Below, in pieces: positions 7,101 through 15,900 of a DNA stretch of 16,663 nucleotides (the stretch's first letter is position 1; every line of letters begins with the position of its first letter). A program made the position numbers and the translations under genes. Source of the stretch: Candidatus Poseidoniaceae archaeon. GTDB taxonomy: Archaea; Thermoplasmatota; Poseidoniia; Poseidoniales; Poseidoniaceae. The stretch covers positions 1 through 16,663 of the forward strand of contig DUJJ01000055.1 in the NCBI GenBank assembly GCA_013329865.1. Reading direction: 5' to 3'. The notes beneath the pieces are model-generated. The model searched no databases. It saw nothing but the letters and a program-made list of their open reading frames with translations, and was not told the DNA's origin.

Positions 7101-10100
7101 TCATTGCTGCTCATGCACATAGTTAGGGTCTGGAACCCACTGATTGGATTGTGCATCCCACAGCCAGCCAGGGTGCTGAGAAGTTTGCTGCACAGGCTGC
7201 TGTGATTGAGCGACCGCTTGCTGTTGCGCTACTTGTTGCTGAACAACTGGAATCGTCGGCGTTTGTTTCGCCTTAGCCCAAGCATATGGGTCCTCCTGCA
7301 CTTGCTCCTGCACACCATATTCTTCCTCTTCATCATACTCCTCGAAAGTAAAGAAGAACGCTCCCACACCAATCAGTATAGCAATTACGACAACTCCAAT
7401 AATAATGTATAGTAACAATCCGCCTCCTTCTGACTCAGTCGCAGATGATAAGATAAACAGCGCATCGCCACCGCTATCATCAGAATATATCTGACCGTCC
7501 ATCTCAAAAATCACTTCACGAGTGTCTTGGCTGCCAAGTTGGCTAGCACTAATTTGCATTGACCAAGTTCCATCGGGTAATACCCTCGTCGAGTTTATCA
7601 TCTGACCTGATGCCGAATCGAATCTGGCTTTCACAAGACTGTTTGGCAAACCTTGTCCGGAGAACAACGCGGGTTCAGAATCGCTGATTGTCCCGGCACC
7701 GTCACGTATTACTTCAAAAGTCACCGACCTCACAATAACATTGACTGAACGGGAAACATCCCACAAGTCTGCGTTGTCTGTTGCGACAAATTTCAACTGA
7801 GCTAGTGACCATTGAGAAATATCGTCTGACCTAGTAGTTGGTGGATTGTATGTTGCTATTCCTTCTGATGATATTGAGACATAATCATAGTATAAGTCAT
7901 CCGTCGTGACACTTGGGTCGTTGTAGACATCGAATCTTAACAAACCGCCCTCGGGGTCTGAGAAATACTGGGTCAAATCAAAAGTTGCCCCGGCACCACA
8001 GCGATCTAAACTTTTAGAGTTCGCATCACAGTAAACTACGACTGTATTCGCCCAGCCGTCTGAGCTGAAACTCGGTGGTGAGTTGTCCACTGAGTTATCG
8101 ATTGTTATGAATCGGGATTCTTCTTCTGAGTAAGATTCACCGTCAAATGAACGGACTACTATTTCGTACTGCGAATTGTGTGGCAGATTATTGGTCTTCC
8201 AGATAGTATTCTGATTCCAGGATGTGTTAAATTCACCGGCTTGTATCAGATTTTGAGTAATCGAAATTGTATTAGCCGCCGATCCACTATCTCGGCCATT
8301 TTTGTAAATATCAATATCTACCCTAGTTATTATCCCATCATTATCCCAAACGTAACCCGAAATTGATGTTGATTCACTACCACGAATGACCTGATTATTC
8401 AAAGGATTGTCAAGGGCTATATTTGGCCTTGCGTTTTCATTAGTAATCTTTAGGTTCAAAGTGACAACGACACAGGTTGAATCGCTAGTGTCATCTTTAC
8501 AAAAGTCACTATCTGCAGCCCAAATTTTGAATGTGTAGTCACCGGATGCGTAAGTTCGATAATCCCAATCATATTGCCAGGCTGAGAGGGTTTCGCCAGG
8601 TGCGGGAGTAATAGCGAACTTAGAGGTAAACTGTGGGTTCGAATCTTCGGTTATTTCAAACCAAATCTCCTTGATATCATTACCGGATACTCCAAAATAA
8701 GGGTCACTTGCAGTCCCGCTGAAAGAAACTACAGAGCCTTTAGGAGAATTAGGGTCGTGTTGAGAGTTCTGCGCTGGAGTATTCACCACAATAGACGGCG
8801 CTTGCAAATTTAATTTGTATTTTTTAACCGTGATAGGCGAATATTCAAGTCCGTCAAAAGAGCGTACTCTGAACGTAACATCACCTTCACCCTCGGCGTG
8901 GTTTGACATATCATATTGGAATGACCAAGAACTAAATGGATAACTTGCTTGAGTTATAACACCACCCGAATTTGATGTGTCTACCGCAGATAACCATACA
9001 TCGGATCCCGGTGGTTGAACCTGTACATCCTCCACATAGCCGAACTGCTTTTGTTGGGCAATGACATCACTAGCGTAGGGTGGCGCTTCACCATCCCATG
9101 CGGTGCCTGACAATGTAACAATACGAGCGAATGAGGTTAATTCAGGTTGCTCGACCGTTACACTAGGGGCCATATTTTGTAATGAAATGATATCATCGAC
9201 TGGGCCGGTCAAGACAAAATCATATTCTAGCGTTCCTTTCCCAAATTTGTATGCTTCTACCTTGTATTGCGGTATTTCTCTACCGGCTATGCAGTCATCA
9301 TCGGCATCATCGGTTAACGTATCACCATCGTTATCATAGCCATCACTGCATGTGTTCTCATCAAGTGTTCTCACGATGGGCGCACCGCCAGATGCGTTAG
9401 CCAATTGAACCTGAACATTACTCTCACCAACAACGTGGTTCAAGTTGCGGTCAAGGTAAAAATTGCTTGCGAGGGTAACTTCATCTGTATATCCCTGAGC
9501 GTTGGTTGTGAGAGTGTATAGCGGCGTACCAATTGCATCTTTGATAATAACTGTGGCGCCTTCAACATCAATGTTGGATGCTTTTACTCTGAATTTGACT
9601 AGTTCACCTTCTCTAACCTGATTACCCCATGCAGACTGTTGATTGTTAACATGAATTTTTGAGGTATCAAAATTTTGTAAACCAGCAAAAGACAAGACAG
9701 TGGAGTTGTTGACCAATTCCAGTGCCATCGGCATGTCAGCAGGTGGCATATTTGCTGTATTGGGCAACTTCAGGCACTCATTTTGCACATCTGGACATTC
9801 GGCGCCGAGCCATTGTAGATTTATTGGATAGAGTTCGTTACCACCGGGGGATGGAATGTTCTCTGATTGGATTGTAACCATTGATTCAGTGATATTGTAA
9901 ACTTGTAATGCGCCAGCAAATGTGTTGCCAGAGAAGTAACCAATGGAACCATACTTGTTACCATAATTGTCGTCATGGTGAGAAATGTTTACTGCAAAAC
10001 TTTCGGTTTGCATATCGTTATTTTGCACATTGACAATACCACCCTTAATTCTTAGCGCATCACCGACATTATTCTTAACAACATTGTTGTATAGAGTGGC

Positions 10101-11504
10101 TGATGCCCTGAATATGTGAATTGCTGGGCATTGAAAGTCGCCTCCATACATCTTCTCTGAATTACAGGTTCCTGAATTATTATCAATCATATTATTCTCC
10201 ATGTAAAGTCGTGATTCGGATGGTGCTATAGATGGCCAGCCACTATCCCGATAGTGATATTCGCCGTGGACTACCGCTTCTCTTCCGGTGTTTGTGATAT
10301 TATTGCCAATTGCAGTAACATCAGAGGTGCCGTAAATCCATAGTCCGTTGAACCCGCCGATAGGTCCTATATTGTTGTAGTATAAATCCGCGGTTGATGA
10401 CCTAATTGCGATACCTGACCCTTGTTCGGCACCAGATATGGTGTTTCTTGATGCGGAAATTCTAGCTTGGTCATAAGCGGTAATACCAGCACCCTCAGCA
10501 GTGGTTAATGAATTATCATCGATAACCAAAGTATGTTTTATTGAGCCTGTTTGCTTGAATCCATTCGTATTGACAGCAGCACAATTAATGTTGATAACCG
10601 AATTAGTGATCGAGCCCGAAGATTGCTTGAAAAAAGCACCATAGCCGTTGTCAGTGATAGAAATATCGTCTATTGAAATGTAGGAATTATCTGCATAAAT
10701 CATTTGAATACCTGAACCGCTGTTACCGCAGGAGCCTTCGGAATCACCAGTAAATGATGACCCACTGATTACCATGGGGTCTGATATGCCAGCACCCGCA
10801 CCGAGTGCATCAATAGCGCTACGCATACCTAGTGAGTAAGCGTCCACTCCAAGGGAAAATGTTGAGTCAGAAATGGTTGGATTAGCTAAATTGGTAAGGA
10901 ATATGTTTGACGTGTTTGTGTTGGTGAAAGTTAATCCGTTAGCAGTAGTTCTAGGACCATCAAAGACCATAGCGGCATACTTTGCTTGAGGGTTACCGCC
11001 AACGAAATAGATGTATTCGTAACCAAACGGATTGTTAAAATCGACAAAGTTGAACCCAGTCTTAGCCTCGTCGATGGTATTTCTGATAATCATCCCTGAG
11101 CCACAAGCTGCATCAATGCTGCCATAACAGGATCCCCTAACGAGATATTCAGCCTCTGAAGGTATGCTCCAAGTAAAACTAACAGTATCACTCGCAGAGC
11201 CGTCAGACGGCGCACCACAGGCTCTCGATGCGACGCAGATTGCCCCCCGGACATCAATATGCTTACCATATGGGATGTTGATGGTTGTTCCTGCATTAAC
11301 TACTAATGCAGCACCAGGAGCCACTGTTACATTGTCGGTTAGCGTGTGTGTTCCAGTCCAAGTTTCTTGTCCATTTAGCAAGCCCTCAGTTGTTTGATTG
11401 ATTGCAGCAGCGGAAACAGATGGCACGGATATCATCGATAGCATAACAGACAACATCATCAGTGCAATCAATGACACACTTTTTTTCTTTAAATTTGAAG
11501 ACAT
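7101..11504 (-). CDS. Secreted beta-helix / Ig-like surface protein with membrane anchor and cytoplasmic tail
   Basis: This 1,467-residue surface protein begins at the ATG at 11504, which has a strong GAGGAG site five bases ahead. An in-frame ATG 33 bases upstream would spoil the signal peptide. Residues 1-33 form a Sec signal peptide (basic SSNLKKK, hydrophobic core, VSAAA cleavage region). About residues 170-535 form a right-handed parallel beta-helix, shown by repeated Asn-rich turns such as NNITNTG, NNMIDNN and NNVVKNN. Such folds often bind or cleave polysaccharides, but no catalytic set is evident here. DGYDNDGD...DDADDD at 721-737 is a thrombospondin-type-3-like acidic calcium motif. 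Four or five Ig/cadherin-like beta domains follow (about 780-1351). One transmembrane helix lies at ~1362-1386, then an acidic EEYDEEEEY, a Gln-rich stretch and a final GWLWDAQSNQWVPDPNY motif inside the cell. The tail, plus the regulator gene 12 bases downstream, makes a sensory or scaffold role possible. Its ligand is unknown. Confidence 0.8.
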   Translation of the reverse strand: MSSNLKKKSVSLIALMMLSVMLSMISVPSVSAAAINQTTEGLLNGQETWTGTHTLTDNVTVAPGAALVVNAGTTINIPYGKHIDVRGAICVASRACGAPSDGSASDTVSFTWSIPSEAEYLVRGSCYGSIDAACGSGMIIRNTIDEAKTGFNFVDFNNPFGYEYIYFVGGNPQAKYAAMVFDGPRTTANGLTFTNTNTSNIFLTNLANPTISDSTFSLGVDAYSLGMRSAIDALGAGAGISDPMVISGSSFTGDSEGSCGNSGSGIQMIYADNSYISIDDISITDNGYGAFFKQSSGSITNSVININCAAVNTNGFKQTGSIKHTLVIDDNSLTTAEGAGITAYDQARISASRNTISGAEQGSGIAIRSSTADLYYNNIGPIGGFNGLWIYGTSDVTAIGNNITNTGREAVVHGEYHYRDSGWPSIAPSESRLYMENNMIDNNSGTCNSEKMYGGDFQCPAIHIFRASATLYNNVVKNNVGDALRIKGGIVNVQNNDMQTESFAVNISHHDDNYGNKYGSIGYFSGNTFAGALQVYNITESMVTIQSENIPSPGGNELYPINLQWLGAECPDVQNECLKLPNTANMPPADMPMALELVNNSTVLSFAGLQNFDTSKIHVNNQQSAWGNQVREGELVKFRVKASNIDVEGATVIIKDAIGTPLYTLTTNAQGYTDEVTLASNFYLDRNLNHVVGESNVQVQLANASGGAPIVRTLDENTCSDGYDNDGDTLTDDADDDCIAGREIPQYKVEAYKFGKGTLEYDFVLTGPVDDIISLQNMAPSVTVEQPELTSFARIVTLSGTAWDGEAPPYASDVIAQQKQFGYVEDVQVQPPGSDVWLSAVDTSNSGGVITQASYPFSSWSFQYDMSNHAEGEGDVTFRVRSFDGLEYSPITVKKYKLNLQAPSIVVNTPAQNSQHDPNSPKGSVVSFSGTASDPYFGVSGNDIKEIWFEITEDSNPQFTSKFAITPAPGETLSAWQYDWDYRTYASGDYTFKIWAADSDFCKDDTSDSTCVVVTLNLKITNENARPNIALDNPLNNQVIRGSESTSISGYVWDNDGIITRVDIDIYKNGRDSGSAANTISITQNLIQAGEFNTSWNQNTIWKTNNLPHNSQYEIVVRSFDGESYSEEESRFITIDNSVDNSPPSFSSDGWANTVVVYCDANSKSLDRCGAGATFDLTQYFSDPEGGLLRFDVYNDPSVTTDDLYYDYVSISSEGIATYNPPTTRSDDISQWSLAQLKFVATDNADLWDVSRSVNVIVRSVTFEVIRDGAGTISDSEPALFSGQGLPNSLVKARFDSASGQMINSTRVLPDGTWSMQISASQLGSQDTREVIFEMDGQIYSDDSGGDALFILSSATESEGGGLLLYIIIGVVVIAILIGVGAFFFTFEEYDEEEEYGVQEQVQEDPYAWAKAKQTPTIPVVQQQVAQQQAVAQSQQPVQQTSQHPGWLWDAQSNQWVPDPNYVHEQQ
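7176..7247 (-). repeat. Gln-rich low-complexity coding stretch
   Basis: Half of the 24 residues encoded here are Gln (for example QQQVAQQQAVAQSQQ), made from mixed CAA and CAG codons. It lies in the cytoplasmic tail of the beta-helix surface protein, between the membrane span and the C-terminal Trp motif. It is probably a flexible linker. Codon-level repetition may make its length variable between strains, which is inference. Confidence 0.6.
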
Positions 11505-11509
11505 AGTAA

Positions 11510-11515
11510 CTCCTC
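11510..11515 (-). promoter_or_regulatory. Strong ribosome binding site (GAGGAG) that decides the start of the beta-helix protein gene
   Basis: On the minus strand GAGGAG lies five bases before the ATG at 11504. This is the best Shine-Dalgarno match among the genes of the window. It selects this ATG over the in-frame ATG at 11537, which would add 11 residues before the signal peptide. Confidence 0.75.
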
Positions 11516-11538
11516 TATAGTTGGCTACTAAATGCAAG

Positions 11539-11546
11539 AATATAAT
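11539..11546 (-). promoter_or_regulatory. TATA-like box for the beta-helix protein / regulator operon
   Basis: The minus strand reads ATTATATT here, 35-42 bases before the start codon. Transcription beginning ~25 bases downstream would give a leader of about 10-12 bases that just contains the GAGGAG site. The box lies in a 131-base AT-rich gap, the longest in the window. This suggests the two downstream genes have their own promoter. The call is by eye only. Confidence 0.45.
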
Positions 11547-11621
11547 ACTGCGGTAACACTGCTTTTTTTTAGAATATCATTTTTAGGAAATAGTATCAAT
11601 ACTCAAACGACCGGTTTAGAC

Positions 11622-11626
11622 AAAAA
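11622..11626 (-). terminator. T5 tract after the subtilase gene
   Basis: Read on the minus strand, a TTTTT tract lies ten bases after the stop codon of the protease gene, in an AT-rich setting with no clear hairpin. It could end the upstream transcript in the archaeal T-tract manner. The evidence is weak. Confidence 0.3.
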
Positions 11627-11635
11627 TATCGAATA

Positions 11636-12850
11636 TTACTGACAATCTGGAAGTTTCCTGGTGGCATCAAGCCAGTCGCCAGCATGTAACTCTCCATAAC
11701 CAGCAACATTACTGTGGACATCGCCACCACTTGCCGTGCTCAGACGTAGGGCTTCTTTCACAGCATCAATGCATGCACCATCGGAATTCGAATTTGGTTT
11801 CAGGTTAGGTTGGTCTTCCAAAATTAATGCTAACGCAGCGGTTACGAATACGGTTGCATCGGAGGTACCGCTACTTGTGTACCATGTATTGCCCCTACCG
11901 GTAGATATTATCGACTCACCTGGTGCGATTATTTCAGGTTTCAAATGTGGGTCATCCCGTTGTTCGCCATCGGCAAGAGATTGTGAACCCATTGAACTAT
12001 TTTCCCAAACTTCGCCGCCCCTAACAGAAGCTCCGACAGAAATCGCGCGCGCTACGTTACTAGGAACTGATACTTTTCCATCATCTTCTATCCCACCATC
12101 GTTACCAGCAGCAGCGACGACGAAAATCCCCATATCAACTGCTTTTCTGGTTACAGAAACTGACGGCCCTTCACGCGTCATACCATCGGTTTGGGAACCG
12201 CCCAGTGATAGTGAAATAATATCGGCATTGAAATTATCTATGCACCAATTAATGGCTTGCGCAACAACGCTTTCATCGGCTGTGTTTTTTCCAGTACCAT
12301 CGTCACCCAAAGCCGCCACCATACCTAATTTGATATTTGGTGCCATCCCTATCTGGTGTGATTGAGCAATCAGCAATCCTGACATAAGAGTACCATGTGC
12401 TAGAAATCCGTAATCTACCGGTGTCGAAGAGTCGCCAATCATGTCCTCAAACACAATCTCGACGCCGTTGAATGCTGGATTGGATAAATCTATTCCAGTA
12501 TCTACTATGCAAACTCTGACCCCCTCTCCAGTTAGTCCATCAAGTGATGCATCGCTAAATCCGGCCTGCTGTGCAGCCCACTCGGATTTGGGTGGTGGGA
12601 GGTCTACAAGTAGAAAACCAGACTGCCATATCCAAAGCATTAACACTGCGAGAATGGTGAACAAAATCCCATTAGTGATGATGAACTGTTTCGTTCTGAC
12701 TCTTTTTATTGGCGTTGGTATGGCTGGCGCCCACCCAGTAACCTCTGCACGCCACTCATCTTGGAATCCAACCGCTGATGGATCAATCGCAGACAGGATA
12801 CGCTCATCATCTGGTTCAGGTAACAACTCAACGGTGTCTAAACTCCCCAT
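11636..12850 (-). CDS. Membrane-anchored subtilisin-like serine protease (S8 family)
   Basis: This is a 404-residue subtilase with a complete catalytic set: Asp117 (VDTGID), His152 (HGTLMSG), the oxyanion Asn250 (AAGND) and Ser330 (SGTSDAT). The usual GTSMA around the serine is changed to GTSDA. The N-terminus has no cleavable signal. About 54 cytoplasmic residues end in basic KRVRTKQ, followed by a transmembrane helix at ~56-82, so the protease domain should face outside as a type II membrane protein. The ~30 residues between membrane and catalytic domain are too few for an I9-type propeptide, so the usual intramolecular-chaperone prodomain is absent. It ends soon after the catalytic domain with no extra C-terminal domains. 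It lies between two large surface-protein genes, so trimming of envelope proteins or degradation of environmental protein are both possible (inference). No Shine-Dalgarno site precedes the ATG. A TATA-like box ~35 bases upstream suggests a very short leader. Confidence 0.9.
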   Translation of the reverse strand: MGSLDTVELLPEPDDERILSAIDPSAVGFQDEWRAEVTGWAPAIPTPIKRVRTKQFIITNGILFTILAVLMLWIWQSGFLLVDLPPPKSEWAAQQAGFSDASLDGLTGEGVRVCIVDTGIDLSNPAFNGVEIVFEDMIGDSSTPVDYGFLAHGTLMSGLLIAQSHQIGMAPNIKLGMVAALGDDGTGKNTADESVVAQAINWCIDNFNADIISLSLGGSQTDGMTREGPSVSVTRKAVDMGIFVVAAAGNDGGIEDDGKVSVPSNVARAISVGASVRGGEVWENSSMGSQSLADGEQRDDPHLKPEIIAPGESIISTGRGNTWYTSSGTSDATVFVTAALALILEDQPNLKPNSNSDGACIDAVKEALRLSTASGGDVHSNVAGYGELHAGDWLDATRKLPDCQ

Positions 12851-12880
12851 GACTACGCCAGAGTGAAACTTCCTTGCTCG

Positions 12881-12890
12881 CCATTTAATC
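12881..12890 (-). promoter_or_regulatory. TATA-like box for the subtilase gene
   Basis: The minus strand reads GATTAAATGG, centred about 36 bases before the protease start codon, in the 52-base gap after the giant surface protein gene. With no ribosome site near the ATG, this spacing fits a transcript with a very short leader or none. The match to a TATA consensus is only moderate. Confidence 0.35.
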
Positions 12891-12902
12891 TATTGTCTAA
12901 AA

Positions 12903-15900
12903 TCAGAATCTTGTTGACCCTCTATTACGGGCCACTTTCAATCCACCATATCCAACGAGGAAAGTCAGAGCAATTATGACTACCATAAACCACCCAGAGG
13001 TTGGTTCAGAGGTGTCCAAAATAGTTTCTTCTTGGTAATCAAATGGTTCTATTGACCCGTCGATGTATTCATCATCTTCACCCAAAACATCTACCGATAT
13101 AGCAAATCGATTGAACTTCTTGGATGATTCATCCAAGGTAAATGTGGCGTTAACGGTCTGTCCGGCACCGACACTTACAGTTTGATTGCCAACAACCCTA
13201 ATTATCTCATTGCCAGCATCATTTGTCAAATTAACCGACACTAATACTGTGCTAGCTGTCCTGTATCCATCATTGGTTATTGGCACTACAATCTGGCCTG
13301 GTTGGCTCTCATAGACTTTGGTTAGTTCCTGTGACAGAGTTTCGTCGACTGATAAATCGATTCTTGCTGATTGAATTTCTACAGTCATGGTTTCGGACGT
13401 TATGCCATCTTCGCTGGTAATTGTCACAGTTGCTTCGATCTCACCAGAGGTGAACGACTCGGGAGCAAAGATCGAGAACTGTTGGGTTCTTTGATCGTCC
13501 TTGGAGATAGTCAGAGTGCTAGAGGTAGGAGTAATTTGCCAGCCTTGTGGCAGATTCTCTGCTAATTCAATGTTGTAGGTATCATCACCGTTACCCGTAT
13601 TTGTAACGGTGAAAGAGAATGTACCACTGCCGCCAGGCGACACACCGGTTTCCTTGACTTCATCGGTTATTTCCATGCCGTAGCGTTGTGGAATATTGAC
13701 GCTAACACTTGCCTCACTTGAAAGCCCAGATTCGCTCGAGACTTCTAGTTTAATCAAGTGACCATTCTCTAAGCTTAATGCGGATGTTACATTTGGCATT
13801 GATATTCTGAATTTAACCGTAGTCGAACTTGCGACAGTGTCATCTTCTAGGTCTTCGCCAATGCCCATGACCACGTCAGTCTGGCTGACCCAGTCAGTGC
13901 CGTTGTAGACCTCAACAACCCAATTGTCGGAATCTGCCACGCTACTGACGCGACCTTCTACTGTTAGGACATCACTAGTCTCGGTTCCCTCATAATCTAT
14001 TTCGAGTTCAAATTCGATATCATCATATGTTTCATCATTCACAATTGCTGTTAGCATAGCGGTTTCGATGAAGGTTGCATTAGTTATCGAGTCAGCATTG
14101 ATTGTTGCACTGGACAATGAGTTAATCGCTCTCGTATATCCTAGTCGAACATCGATAATGCCTTGCTCAACAACACCAAACGAACTACCAGAGTATTCCA
14201 TTGCAAGATTCCTCTGATGCTGGATTGTGGTAAATTCTGAGGAAATCTCAAAATCACCAACGGGCAACAACAAATCAATTTCACCGTTGGCGTCTAATGT
14301 ATAATTCCAAGTAGCGGCCAAACCGGTATCGATAGTTATCTCGACAGGTTGCGTTATCATATCGCTACCAGAGCTATCTGAGCCAGCATGATGTTCGGCA
14401 AGTTGAATGTCTTGCCAATGCGATTCTAGATGTAAGTAGCCACCGGATGCCATCACCATTTCCAGCTCGCCACCGTCTTCGATACCGGCATTGAGGTAAC
14501 CAATCGAGATTCCTCCAGTGTTGTCATCCTTTATTTGACTCTCAACGACGACAATCCAATTGCCCGGCTCGACATTGGCTGACCAAGACAATTGACCGTC
14601 CTCGTAGACACCAGTTACCGCAACTGCATCAGCATCCCTACCCGTTTCCGGATACAGTGTGATGCTAGCACCGGTCAAGCTTGCAGCCTCATCCTGCATA
14701 ACCGAGGTAATTGTTCCGCTAACTGCGACATTATCTGCGACTATAGCGATGTCTTCGAATACCGAACTGGTGTTGACAACAATTCCTTCTGTGCCGTTGG
14801 TTTGGTAATATGCAGACGCATAACCTGCTTTCTCGACTGATACATTGTAGGTTTGCATTATTGGCACATTCTCGAACCAGATACCTATATCATCGGTCTT
14901 CACCTCAAACAACACATCACCTTCTGATGACGTTATTGTTACATTTACATCAGCAACTGCTTCCGTGAAATCAACAATACCGTTATCATTGAAATCCCAA
15001 AACACCTTACCGCCGATACTAACCTGTAGATTTGCCTCAACAATACCTAATTCGACGTCAGTATCACCGATTGCGTCAAATGTGTATGTATCATCGCTTA
15101 TGGTCCATATTTTGTCATCGGTTTCTTTCTCAAGGCTCAGAGTCCAACTACCTGGCATTATTTGATCTGATACGTTGCCATCATCATCACTGGCAGATAA
15201 AGTTACATTACCAAAACCATCGTTGCTAACTGCAATTACCCTAGCGTTTGTTACATACTCGCCAGTGAGTGCTTCCGCAAGGGTGAAATTCACTCGCACT
15301 GCTTCAAGCAATGCTAGATTCATTCCTGTCCTAGATGTGCTGTCATCACTGATAGTAACTGGATGTCGTAATGTGTAGGTGGTGTTTTCAACTACTTGCG
15401 GGGAAATTATCACTAACCAATCCCCGGCAGGTAGATACTCACTGAAGTTACCAAAGTCATCAGTTGTTGCAGAGAGGAATTGGTCGTTGGTTTGGTTATA
15501 TAGCAAGAATTGGACATTGGTCAAATTGCCTGAACCGACAGTTACCTTACCTGTGAACAAACGTTCATCGGCTAACTCGATGACTATTCTTTTGTTATCA
15601 TCAGCGAACATGCTAATGAATACCTCTTGTGTAGTTGAGAATGTATTGAAGTCTGTTGCGTTTTCGTCATCGGCATCTGTGTAGGAAGTCTGTATTGTGT
15701 AGCTACCTGGCATAACACTCAAACTACTAATTCCTTGATCATCAAAGTCGCCCTCGCTAAGGTTGTAAGTGTGATTGAAGAAGGAAGGAATAAATTCTAC
15801 ATTGGCAAATTTAGGTGTTGCATTACTGCAATCGCCTGATGGTTCGGTTACGAGACAAACCATCACTTCAACATTCATTGGGTCAAGATCTGCAGTAAGT

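Noticed and set aside
7119..7169. A WW domain at the C-terminus of the beta-helix protein
   Set aside because: The Trp spacing is too short and the central Tyr-Tyr and His/Asn positions of WW domains are absent. Only a loose DUF2510-like resemblance remains.
11505..11635. A small RNA gene or origin in the longest intergenic gap
   Set aside because: Only AT-rich sequence, a TATA-like box, a ribosome site and homopolymer tracts are seen. No stable hairpin, tRNA-like fold or repeated motif was evident by eye.
11736..12365. A 209-codon open frame on the + strand opposite the subtilase gene
   Set aside because: The minus strand here encodes an intact subtilase with catalytic motifs. The + strand frame has no recognisable domain and no promoter or ribosome site, so it is a shadow frame.
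12441..12866. A 141-codon + strand frame opposite the 5' part of the subtilase gene
   Set aside because: It lies entirely opposite the protease N-terminus and start region. Its composition does not suggest a folded protein, and it has no supporting start signal.
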